From: CAYOEV01 sp964403075
GTDB lineage: Bacteria > Bacteroidota > Bacteroidia > Cytophagales > Cyclobacteriaceae
NCBI GenBank assembly: GCA_964403075.1
Contig: CAYOEV010000011.1
Location: forward strand, 1 to 64,000
Reading direction: 5' to 3'
Length of the DNA: 64,000 nt
Positions 8,686-15,757 of this stretch are shown piece after piece; position 1 is the stretch's first letter, and every line of letters starts with the position of its first letter. A program made the translations under genes and the position numbers. Under the pieces are notes generated by a model that was given only the letters and a program-made list of their open reading frames with translations, did no database searches and had not been told where the DNA came from.

Positions 8686-9475
8686 CACAGACCAACAGCT
8701 TCACTTGCTTAGTCAGCTTGTTGCCAAAGCCAATCGAACGTTTGTTCCAAAAAAGGAGGACGATAGCCACACCAACCTCTGTTTTGATAATCTAGGTAAC
8801 CGAATCTCGGGCCGCTGGATAGAAACGAAAGATAGTCAGCTACTTTTTACACTGAATATCGACACACAGACCATAGTAGTGGTAAACGAAGCCAGTAAGC
8901 TTATGGCCGGTGTCTCCACCATTTCGAAGCACATGGAGGAAGTTGAGCAAGAAATTGAAAAGGTATTACCAGACTTGGGTTTAGCTCCGGATGGATTTAG
9001 CGAACCACTTCATTATGAGATACCCTCTTACGACTTCGCAAAGAAGCCTATTGTTAAGATTGATTCAAATGGATTATCGCAATGGAAACACGTTCGTCAG
9101 CTTGCTAATCAAGCCTGTTATGAATTGATGGGATATGTCCAAATGTGGGATGATGTGCGCATTTGGCCCCACCATTTTGATACCGGCATTTATATAATCC
9201 CAACAAAAAAATTGGGTATAGGATTTGGTCTTGCCATGGAAGACAGCATGGCCGGTTCACCATATTTCTATTTGGCAGGCTACCCATTACAAGGCGAAAT
9301 AATCTATAAAAATCTGCCACACTCCGACAAATGGGAGTGGAAAATAGGTGAGAATTGGAAGGGAGCCATATTAAAGCTTGACACGCTGCAAAAGCAAAAT
9401 GAGACGGAACAGTTGAAGTGTGTTGGTAAATTCATAGTTGAAAATACAAAATGGTTTTTAGCAGATGAAAATTAA
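8669..9475 (+). CDS. Conserved-looking protein of unknown function
   Basis: Soluble protein of 268 residues, no signal peptide or membrane segment. The middle has a tryptophan- and histidine-rich patch (WDDVRIWPHHFDTGIY, about residues 155-170) followed by GIGFGLAMEDSMAGSPYFY, which looks like an enzyme active-site or ligand-binding region; a distant similarity to DUF5996-type proteins is possible but not established. Its start lies 17 nt inside the Rieske-GOGAT gene, so the two are almost certainly co-translated and may act together. I do not recognise a function. Confidence 0.7.
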   Translation: MQEYTNTDQQLHLLSQLVAKANRTFVPKKEDDSHTNLCFDNLGNRISGRWIETKDSQLLFTLNIDTQTIVVVNEASKLMAGVSTISKHMEEVEQEIEKVLPDLGLAPDGFSEPLHYEIPSYDFAKKPIVKIDSNGLSQWKHVRQLANQACYELMGYVQMWDDVRIWPHHFDTGIYIIPTKKLGIGFGLAMEDSMAGSPYFYLAGYPLQGEIIYKNLPHSDKWEWKIGENWKGAILKLDTLQKQNETEQLKCVGKFIVENTKWFLADEN

Positions 9476-9490
9476 GACAATCGCTTTTTT

Positions 9491-9967
9491 ATGACCGTAT
9501 TTATTCGCCTTTTCATTTACGGTCAATACGATGTGGAATTAGCGCATCATCTTCTCCTCAGGCGCAGGTCGCTAATGTTTGAAGTAGTCGCATTGTATTC
9601 GTTCATCTTTGGCACGGCGGAACTCAATTTGCGCATGACTCAAAACACCAATGCAAATTTCTGCTTTGACCCTAGGGTGGCTTATTTCAATAACGGTGAG
9701 GTGCATATTGCGGATTTTAATTTTGTGATCTGCTACATTTTCGAAGCCATTGTGCGGGGTGTATACCCGTTAGTCGAAGACAATTGTGCGCCAGAAACAC
9801 AAACAAACATTCAAGCAATGGAAACTCTTACGCAACCGGGAAAGGTCGTTAGCTTGGCTGCGCGCAGTTATGTAGTGTCTTTTACATTTTTAAAAGCGTA
9901 TTCAGAGGCAGAACGAGCGATAGCCGATCGGTTTATTAACGAAGTTTTATTGTATCCTCTCAATTAA
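9491..9967 (+). CDS. Unrecognised 158-residue protein
   Basis: Hypothetical protein. A hydrophobic stretch is followed by an Arg-rich turn (LLLRRRSLMF), then FEVVALYSFIFGTAELN, and a C-terminal helical part ending SEAERAIADRFINEVLLYPLN. No signal peptide and no clear transmembrane helix. It sits 15 nt after the previous gene and only 2 nt before the TauE gene, so it belongs to the same transcription unit. No family recognised; the tight packing is the main reason to accept it. Confidence 0.6.
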   Translation: MTVFIRLFIYGQYDVELAHHLLLRRRSLMFEVVALYSFIFGTAELNLRMTQNTNANFCFDPRVAYFNNGEVHIADFNFVICYIFEAIVRGVYPLVEDNCAPETQTNIQAMETLTQPGKVVSLAARSYVVSFTFLKAYSEAERAIADRFINEVLLYPLN

Positions 9968-9969
9968 TA

Positions 9970-10833
9970 ATGGCAGCACTCACTTTAGATTTCTGGTATT
10001 TATTTCCCATTTCCATTGTCATTGCCACCTTGGCGATGTCATCAGGAATTGGCGGTGCAGTTTTTTTCTCCCCTCTATTTATGCTGGCCCTCAAGTTGGA
10101 GCCTAAGATGGCCATTGGTGCCGCTTTGGCTACCGAATTATTTGGATTCAGCAGCGGACTTATTGCCTATTACAAAGCAAAGCTGATTGACTTTAAGTTG
10201 GCGAAAAACTTGCTCATTTTTTCAGTACCCGCTGCCATTGTTGGGAGTTATTATGCCGATTTAGTGCCCCCATTTATTCTAAAAACAATTTTCGCGGTGG
10301 GCTTACTGTTTATTGGTTTTCAATTATTTAATGCCTGGCGAAAAGAAGAACGAGAAAAACATGAAACCGCACATCGCAAAGAATTTGCGCAGGACTACGA
10401 ATCAGAACTTATAGATGCTACAGGCAAATCGTTTCACTATACGGTTTGCAATAAAAACATGGGGCGCTCCTTTGCTGCCATTGGTGGGGCTTTTGTAGGG
10501 ATGATTTCAGTAGGTCTGGCTGAATTGCAAGAATACCATTTAGTGGCGCGTTGCAAAGTGCCCACACCGGTGGCAGTGGGCACCTCCATTTTTGTAGTTG
10601 TGGTAACAGTTTTAGTGGCATCGGTCGGACATTTTTATGAGTTTTTCAGTGAAGGTGGCGCGGTATTAAATGAAGTGTTCAATGTGATTGTTTACACCAT
10701 TCCCGGAGTCATCATTGGTGGTCAAATTGGCCCGAAGCTGCAGAAAAATTTACCTGAAGATAAAATGAAAATAGGTATATCTATCTTATTTGTTTTAATA
10801 GGAATTTTTATGCTTTATACGCTAATAAATTAA
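9970..10833 (+). CDS. TauE/SafE-family permease
   Basis: Integral membrane protein of 287 residues with about eight helices in two related halves, the first starting SSGIGGAVFFSPLFML and the second SFAAIGGAFVGMISVGLAELQEY. Proteins of this family export sulfite, sulfoacetate or related organosulfur anions. Between the halves is a hydrophilic loop of about 40 residues (roughly 118-155) rich in Glu, Lys and Arg. As the last gene of the Rieske-GOGAT group it may export a sulfur-containing product or protect against sulfite; that link is inference from position only. Confidence 0.85.
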   Translation: MAALTLDFWYLFPISIVIATLAMSSGIGGAVFFSPLFMLALKLEPKMAIGAALATELFGFSSGLIAYYKAKLIDFKLAKNLLIFSVPAAIVGSYYADLVPPFILKTIFAVGLLFIGFQLFNAWRKEEREKHETAHRKEFAQDYESELIDATGKSFHYTVCNKNMGRSFAAIGGAFVGMISVGLAELQEYHLVARCKVPTPVAVGTSIFVVVVTVLVASVGHFYEFFSEGGAVLNEVFNVIVYTIPGVIIGGQIGPKLQKNLPEDKMKIGISILFVLIGIFMLYTLIN

Positions 10834-11135
10834 AAATGAGTGAGGTGGCTTTCGTAACATATTGTCGTGTTAGTTTCCCCAAAAATTGGACAGTTTAAAA
10901 ATACATTCAATTTTCAAAGTAAGGTTAGGGAAGACAACACCGCAACCAGCAGGGAATTGAAAATGAAAGTTCCACAAGAAAACTGCTGTTTAAACATCTA
11001 TTCAAAACAGTGACCACAGTGATCGATCAGTCCAGACTTGGACATAAAAAAAGCCTTCAACCACGGTCGAAGGCTTTGGGCAAAGAAGCCGCATCGGATA
11101 AGATATAGCTACGCTTGCTCGATCAGGTTGGCCTA
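10834..11135. other. Convergent spacer of 302 bp
   Basis: No coding sequence is supported. It separates the plus-strand TauE gene from the minus-strand DUF1508 gene and contains the strong terminator at 11045-11077. A looser inverted pair (ATTTTCAA near 10910 and TTGAAAAT near 10960) is too far apart to form a useful hairpin. Confidence 0.6.
11045..11077 (-). terminator. Rho-independent terminator, minus strand
   Basis: AAAGCCTTC (11050-11058) pairs perfectly with GAAGGCTTT (11069-11077), with a further inner ACC/GGT pair. On the minus strand the hairpin is followed by a run of seven T (11045-11051 region). It lies about 60 bp beyond the stop of the minus-strand DUF1508 gene and is well placed to end its transcript; the hairpin could also slow plus-strand readthrough. 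Confidence 0.88.
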
Positions 11136-11480
11136 TCAGGCGTCGGTGTTGTCTTCTACTTCTGCTACCGTCGCATTGCGCTTGATGGACTCAATGCCAT
11201 TGTCGCGTGAGGAATTGCTTTTGTACATTTCGCTGGTGCCAATGACCTGGTGGTTGCCGGCGCGCAGCGTGAAATAGGGGTCTCCCTTATCAGAATCTGC
11301 TCGTTTGTACCTGCCATCATCCGAACTGTTTTCCTTTACCGACTCAATGCCATTTAGGGCATTGTGTTTCTGGGTATACATTTCGCTTGTCAGAATTACC
11401 TGACCATTTTCAGCGGTTAGATTAAAATAGTATTGTCCATTCTTGGATTTTCGTAAGTCGAACTTTGGGTGTTTAGCCAT
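11136..11480 (-). CDS. YegP-like protein with two DUF1508 repeats
   Basis: Protein of 114 residues consisting of two tandem DUF1508 modules: FDLRKSKNGQYYFNL...ILTSEMY...GIESVK and YFTLRAGNHQVIGTSEMY...GIESIK. Each is the short beta-strand unit found in E. coli YegP. Both modules have the characteristic SEMY and N-GIES-K elements. Function in the family is unknown; members are small cytoplasmic proteins sometimes linked to stress. It is a single-gene unit ending at a strong terminator. Confidence 0.9.
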   Translation of the reverse strand: MAKHPKFDLRKSKNGQYYFNLTAENGQVILTSEMYTQKHNALNGIESVKENSSDDGRYKRADSDKGDPYFTLRAGNHQVIGTSEMYKSNSSRDNGIESIKRNATVAEVEDNTDA

Positions 11481-11581
11481 TTTTTCAGGATTAGTTTTGG
11501 TGCTTCAATTTATGGAAGTTTGCGTAATCTCGAAACCTGGAATTCGTTTTTTAGGTCTTCATTGGTAACTAAAAGAAATTA

Positions 11582-12010
11582 ATGATGCGTTTAATTGAAA
11601 TTATCTCCGGTCCATTATTGCTGCAGAGTTTGTCCTTGGCCTTTTTGGCCATTTTGTTTTTACAATCAGGTCTGGACAAAATATTTGATTATCAGGGAAA
11701 TTTGACGTGGATCAGGGGGCATTTTGAAAAGAGTCCGCTCTACCGAATCTCAGGGTTACTTGTGCTCCTGATCACTGTTCTTGAAACGGCGGCAGGCATA
11801 TTTTCAGCCATTGGTTTGGTGATACTTTGGATCGATGGATCGATCGAATGGGCACTGATTGGTGCAGTGCTGTCTGGTTTGTCACTGCTTGGGTTGTTTT
11901 TTGGTCAGCGTTTGGCCAAGGATTATGCAGGTGCTGCGGTGTTGCCTGCCTATTTTCTGGTGAGCCTGGCAGCCATCTATTTTTTAACAGAAGGTGCCGT
12001 TGGATTTTAG
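11582..12010 (+). CDS. DoxX-like small membrane protein
   Basis: Integral membrane protein of 142 residues with four hydrophobic helices. It carries the N-terminal pattern of DoxX-family proteins (LAFLAILFLQSGLDKIFDY, then a loop with FEKSPLYRISG). DoxX-like proteins are membrane components of redox or thiosulfate-related systems in some organisms, but most are uncharacterised. Start codon: two consecutive ATGs (11582 and 11585) precede the first helix and cannot be told apart. It is convergent with the RqcH gene, with 34 bp between stops. Confidence 0.72.
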   Translation: MMRLIEIISGPLLLQSLSLAFLAILFLQSGLDKIFDYQGNLTWIRGHFEKSPLYRISGLLVLLITVLETAAGIFSAIGLVILWIDGSIEWALIGAVLSGLSLLGLFFGQRLAKDYAGAAVLPAYFLVSLAAIYFLTEGAVGF

Positions 12011-12044
12011 TACAAAGGCGGTCGTGCCGAGGTTAACCCCTCGT

Positions 12045-13532
12045 TTAGTGTTTATTTTGCCAGTTCTCAGGTTTCACCATGATCACTTCTTCTTTGGTGA
12101 CAATCACCTGACCGGGTGGCGCGCCCTTGGCCTTGCGGACGTGCTTTTTAGGTGTGTAGCTCACAGGGCAGAGGGTGTCTGTTTTTCGTTTAGAGAAAAA
12201 GGCGGCCAAGGCAGCTGCACGCTCAATTACAGGTTCAGGAAAATTTTGTCCGGCTCGGTGCCTGACCACCACATGTGAACCCGCGACATCTTTCGCGTGC
12301 AGCCAAAGATCATCTTTGTGCGCCACCCGCAATGTAAGCTCATCATTGGCTTTCGCATTTCTACCAACCAGTATGCGGTAATTTTCCCATGTAAATTCAT
12401 GATAGGGCAACACTTCTTCCAGTTTTGACGACCCCTCTGATTTTGGGTATCGGGCCCTGAGGTCTTTCAGATTTTGTATTTCTTCAACCTTTTTTATTTC
12501 TGCCTGCCATTGATTGATCTGCTGTTCTTTTTTTTCCAGGTTTAGCTCCAACTGCTTTATTTCCCGGGACTTGTTCTTGCCCTTTCGGTAATAGCGTTCT
12601 GCGTTTTTTTGTGGGCTCAATACTGGATTCATGGCGATGGTCACTTTCCCATCGCCATACAAATCATCCAGGACCACCTTTTTTGGCCCCGCCTGTAGGT
12701 GGTGTAAATTGGCCATCAGAATATTGGCGTATTCCTCAGGGTTGCGCTCTTTTCTCACTGCCTGCAGTTTGTTTGCAGTCTTTTGGATGTAGTTGCTCCC
12801 GCGTTTGATTTGCTGGGTCAGTTGTTGAACAATGGGTTTCTTCTCTTTTGCAAGTTGAAAGTCAGCATAAAAATACTCAGCCAGTTTATTCGAAGCCTCA
12901 AGCGGTTGATAGGTGGTAAAAAGAGGCTGCGTTTCGTTCAACAAACTTATGTGCGGCTGTCCCTGCACATCTTTTACCAAATGAATGGGGCCGTGTTCAA
13001 AGTCTTTGATGAATGACGTCCATTCCGCTTCATCCAACCGGTTTCTTGCAAAGGCGCCCAATAGCGCCTGACAAGCATGCCAGGAGTCTGGTGGCTGTCC
13101 TTTTAAGGTGTCGAGAGATACCGACCAGTCGCCCGAAAGGCCATTTCTGAATAGCCGCACGACTTCACCCGCTTGCACCAGTAAAACATTCGACCGTTGG
13201 CCATGCATTTTAAAAATTAACTGGTGATGTTGTAGTCGTATGACGAATGAGCGCTCGAATGCAAGGGGAAACACTTCTTCAACTTTTTGATCGATTAATT
13301 CTTCAAAAAGGTCTACCGAATTCTTTCTGGCGCGTGCAAAGCGATCCGGAAAGGTGAGGAGCCCGGCCTGGTTGTCGAGATTGGCACGTAAAGTGAACAA
13401 GTCTTGCTTGTAGGCAAGCTGGAGTACCAGTTCATCTTTTTGTTGTGAAAAAACCGTCTGTAGGTACATCCCCTGCATGCGCATGTGTAACGCCTCAGCC
13501 AATCTCTTTTGAAAAAAATAGGTATGGTACAT
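12045..13532 (-). CDS. rqcH: RqcH-type ribosome quality-control protein (NFACT family)
   Basis: Protein of 495 residues with an N-terminal NFACT-N (FbpA) domain (1-210), a central coiled coil (about 225-365, Glu/Lys-rich) and a C-terminal NFACT-R (DUF814) domain with WENYRILVGRNAKAND and DDLWLHAKDVAGSHVVVRH. In other bacteria RqcH binds 50S subunits holding stalled chains and adds alanine tails. The Asp-Arg pair important for Ala-tRNA recruitment in Bacillus (D97/R98) appears here as Glu93-Arg94 (AFERSFVIRL) at the matching position, a conservative change. The protein is somewhat shorter than the Firmicute form. Confidence 0.88.
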   Translation of the reverse strand: MYHTYFFQKRLAEALHMRMQGMYLQTVFSQQKDELVLQLAYKQDLFTLRANLDNQAGLLTFPDRFARARKNSVDLFEELIDQKVEEVFPLAFERSFVIRLQHHQLIFKMHGQRSNVLLVQAGEVVRLFRNGLSGDWSVSLDTLKGQPPDSWHACQALLGAFARNRLDEAEWTSFIKDFEHGPIHLVKDVQGQPHISLLNETQPLFTTYQPLEASNKLAEYFYADFQLAKEKKPIVQQLTQQIKRGSNYIQKTANKLQAVRKERNPEEYANILMANLHHLQAGPKKVVLDDLYGDGKVTIAMNPVLSPQKNAERYYRKGKNKSREIKQLELNLEKKEQQINQWQAEIKKVEEIQNLKDLRARYPKSEGSSKLEEVLPYHEFTWENYRILVGRNAKANDELTLRVAHKDDLWLHAKDVAGSHVVVRHRAGQNFPEPVIERAAALAAFFSKRKTDTLCPVSYTPKKHVRKAKGAPPGQVIVTKEEVIMVKPENWQNKH

Positions 13533-13575
13533 AGGTTTATTAGAACTTGCGCAAAATTGAACGAAAAAAACGATT

Positions 13576-13896
13576 ATGCCTTTTCATTCACTGGATCAAA
13601 TTAAATGGAAAGAATTGCTACCCGGGTTTAGGGTCAGATTTCTACACACCAAACACATGACACTGGCCTTTTGGAACATTGATGCAGGTGCCGAGCTACC
13701 CGAACATAGTCATCCGCATGAGCAGGTTGCTAGCATTCAGGCTGGTGAATTTGAACTTAACATCGAAGGAGAAATGCAAGTACTCAAACCCGGTCAGATA
13801 GCCACGATACCAGGAAATAAAAGACATAGTGGGAAGGCGTTGACCGATTGTGAAATGCTGGATATATTCTCACCAGTGAGGGAAGAGTACCTATGA
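13576..13896 (+). CDS. Cupin-domain protein
   Basis: Single-domain cupin of 106 residues. The first cupin motif is ELPEHSHPHEQVASIQAGEF (two His, one Glu and a Gly turn), and the second motif includes PGQIATIPGNKRHSG with the further His. These residues form a typical metal site. Small cupins act as dioxygenases, isomerases or sugar-binding proteins, so no reaction is assigned. The stop overlaps the following VOC gene by 4 nt, suggesting a linked function. Confidence 0.85.
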   Translation: MPFHSLDQIKWKELLPGFRVRFLHTKHMTLAFWNIDAGAELPEHSHPHEQVASIQAGEFELNIEGEMQVLKPGQIATIPGNKRHSGKALTDCEMLDIFSPVREEYL

Positions 13897-14315
13897 AAAA
13901 TTTACTACCTTTTCATCTGGCGATGCCTGTAAATGACCTCGACGAGGCACGAGAATTCTATGGCGGTGTGTTGGGCTGTGACGAGGGCAGATCCTCCGAT
14001 CGCTGGATTGATTTCAATTTTTTTGGCCATCAGTTCGTCGCACACCTGGATGAAGACCATTATCCAGCGCATCCTTCTAACCTGGTAGACGGGCATGTCA
14101 TTCCTGTGCCTCACTACGGGGTGGTCCTGAAATGGAACGACTGGGAGGCGCTTCACGAGCGCATCATGGCATTTGGTATTCCATTTCTCGTGCCCTCTTA
14201 CATTCGCTTTGAAGGTGAGTCAGGAGAGCAAGGCACTTATTTTATCAAAGACCCCACGGGAAATATACTGGAATTCAAAAGTTTTAAGCAAATGGATCAG
14301 CTATTTGCCAAATAG
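13893..14315 (+). CDS. VOC-family protein (glyoxalase/dioxygenase-like)
   Basis: Protein of 140 residues with a vicinal-oxygen-chelate fold in two beta-alpha-beta3 units. PFHLAMPVNDLDEAREFYGGVLGC opens the first unit; GVVLKWNDWEALHERI and FIKDPTGNILEFKSF belong to the second. The Glu in LEFKSF and the His in HLAMPV are placed like the metal ligands of dioxygenase/glyoxalase members. It is co-translated with the cupin gene and is probably cytoplasmic. The exact substrate is unknown. Confidence 0.85.
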   Translation: MKNLLPFHLAMPVNDLDEAREFYGGVLGCDEGRSSDRWIDFNFFGHQFVAHLDEDHYPAHPSNLVDGHVIPVPHYGVVLKWNDWEALHERIMAFGIPFLVPSYIRFEGESGEQGTYFIKDPTGNILEFKSFKQMDQLFAK

Positions 14316-14353
14316 CGTAAGTTCACTGATCACAACACCTTTTTCTGTGGGTG

Positions 14354-15115
14354 TCAGCTTTCAACGACCAGTCCATCGTAGGCAATGGCTACACCTTCAG
14401 GTAATTCTGTTTCTACTTCCCGATGTAGGCCCATGTTGTGACTTATGTGCGTGAGATAGGTGTTTTCCGCCTGAATTTCCCCGGCAAAATCTATGGCTTC
14501 CTGCAGGGTAAGGTGACTGATGTGAGGCTCTTTCTGCAGGGCATTTAACACCAATATTCTGCTACCTTTTATCTTTTCTTTTTCTTCCGGAGCAATGGTC
14601 TTGCAATCGGTGATGTAGGTAAAGTCATAGATTCTAAACCCCAATACGGACAATTTGAAGTGCATGACTTCAATGGGTAGCACTGGCGTTTGGCCTACCC
14701 GAAAAGGCTCTTTATCAATTTCATGGATTTCGATTTGCGGGATGCCCGGGTATTTGTCTTTCCTAAACACATAGGCAAACTCTTGCGCAAGCTGGTCGAA
14801 TACTTCCCTGCTCCCATACAGCGGCATCTCCCTATGTTGTTTGAAATTGTAGCTGCGTATGTCGTCCATACCCGCCGTATGGTCCTTGTGTGCATGGGTA
14901 AAAAGCACGGCGTCCAATCGGTCTACACGCTCCCGAAGCATCTGCTGGCGAAAATCAGGACCGGTATCAACCACCAAACTCTGTCCGTCTACTTCCACAT
15001 GAATGGAGGATCGAAGCCTATTGTCTCTAAAATCCAGGGATTGGCATGTGGGACACGCACAGCCAATCACGGGAACACCCTGGGAGGTACCGGTGCCCAA
15101 AAAGGTAATTTTCAA
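14354..15115 (-). CDS. PhnP-like MBL-fold hydrolase
   Basis: Metallo-beta-lactamase-fold protein of 253 residues of the PhnP/LipB-associated type. The dinuclear metal motif is T-H74-A-H76-K-D78-H79, later ligands are in THISHNMG near the C-terminus and YITDCK in between. The early cysteines (Cys19-x-Cys21-x2-Cys24, GCACPTC) match the extra zinc site of PhnP, which cleaves cyclic phosphodiesters. Here it is the last gene of the histidine-kinase operon, overlapping the preceding gene by 4 nt. Function is assigned at family level only. Confidence 0.87.
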   Translation of the reverse strand: MKITFLGTGTSQGVPVIGCACPTCQSLDFRDNRLRSSIHVEVDGQSLVVDTGPDFRQQMLRERVDRLDAVLFTHAHKDHTAGMDDIRSYNFKQHREMPLYGSREVFDQLAQEFAYVFRKDKYPGIPQIEIHEIDKEPFRVGQTPVLPIEVMHFKLSVLGFRIYDFTYITDCKTIAPEEKEKIKGSRILVLNALQKEPHISHLTLQEAIDFAGEIQAENTYLTHISHNMGLHREVETELPEGVAIAYDGLVVES

Positions 15116-15387
15116 AGTTCTATCTCCTTTTGTTGTAGCTGCTTCAGTAGTTTTTGATTTTTTTCACTCAATGACAGCGGATCAATAGAGATAGCCCTGA
15201 TAATTTCAATCAGGCTGTTGATTTTGCCATCCAGGGAATAATACTTGTTGACGATCGCCACCTTAGATGCTCTTATCACGCAATAGCCAGACTGGAAATT
15301 TCCTTTTTCGTAGCGAAGGACGTATTCGGATTCTGACATGAGGTCCTCCAGCCTGGTTAAAAAATGTTTGGTGGATTTAATTTCCAT
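15112..15387 (-). CDS. Small unknown protein in a histidine-kinase operon
   Basis: Hypothetical protein of 91 residues, no signal peptide. It has a helical N-terminus (TKHFLTRLEDLMSESEY), a beta-rich middle and a charged helical C-terminus (LSEKNQKLLKQLQQKEIEL) that could coil. It overlaps the response-regulator gene by 11 nt and the MBL gene by 4 nt, so it is certainly embedded in the operon. No family recognised; a regulatory partner role is possible but unproven. Confidence 0.72.
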   Translation of the reverse strand: MEIKSTKHFLTRLEDLMSESEYVLRYEKGNFQSGYCVIRASKVAIVNKYYSLDGKINSLIEIIRAISIDPLSLSEKNQKLLKQLQQKEIEL

Positions 15388-15757
15388 GGGCCACGTAGGT
15401 ATTTATAAGTTGTACCATCCGATCGTAATCAATGGGTTTTGGTAAAACATTGTTGATACCCGCTGCCTCAAACTCTTCATCCGAATAATTCTGCCCGTTA
15501 CCTGTGATGGCGATAATGGGCACATTTTTAATGGATGCCTGGAATGAATTTCTAATCTCCCGTGCACAGGTCATGCCATCCATTTTTGGCATATGGATAT
15601 CCAACAAAACAAGGTCATAATTTTCTTTACTTAATGCTTTAAGCACTTCTTCACCATTTTTAACACCCTTGATGCTGTAGTGCTGTTGCTTGAGTATTCT
15701 TTTGGTTAAGTTTTGAATGACTGAGCTGTCTTCAGCCAGCAATATCCGTTTGCTCAT
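15377..15757 (-). CDS. Single-domain response regulator (CheY-like)
   Basis: Receiver-only protein of 126 residues. Phosphorylation site Asp53 (LVLLDIHMPKMDG), acidic pocket in AED near residues 8-10, the Thr in AITG (85) and Lys107 (NNVLPKPID) are all in place. It has no output domain, so it likely relays phosphate or binds a partner. Its start lies 26 nt inside the hybrid kinase gene, which ends in its own receiver and HPt domains; the free receiver is the natural target of that HPt. Confidence 0.95.
   Translation of the reverse strand: MSKRILLAEDSSVIQNLTKRILKQQHYSIKGVKNGEEVLKALSKENYDLVLLDIHMPKMDGMTCAREIRNSFQASIKNVPIIAITGNGQNYSDEEFEAAGINNVLPKPIDYDRMVQLINTYVAHGN

Noticed and set aside
12011..12044. 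Weak inverted repeat between DoxX and rqcH as a terminator
   Set aside because: The stem has only five pairs and no T run follows on either strand.
14316..14353. Weak ACACC/GGTGT hairpin between the VOC and PhnP genes
   Set aside because: The stem is short and T-tract placement is poor, so it is not reported as a terminator.
14690..15157. Plus-strand frame of 155 residues opposite the PhnP-like gene
   Set aside because: It is the reverse complement of a real metallo-hydrolase gene; no independent support.
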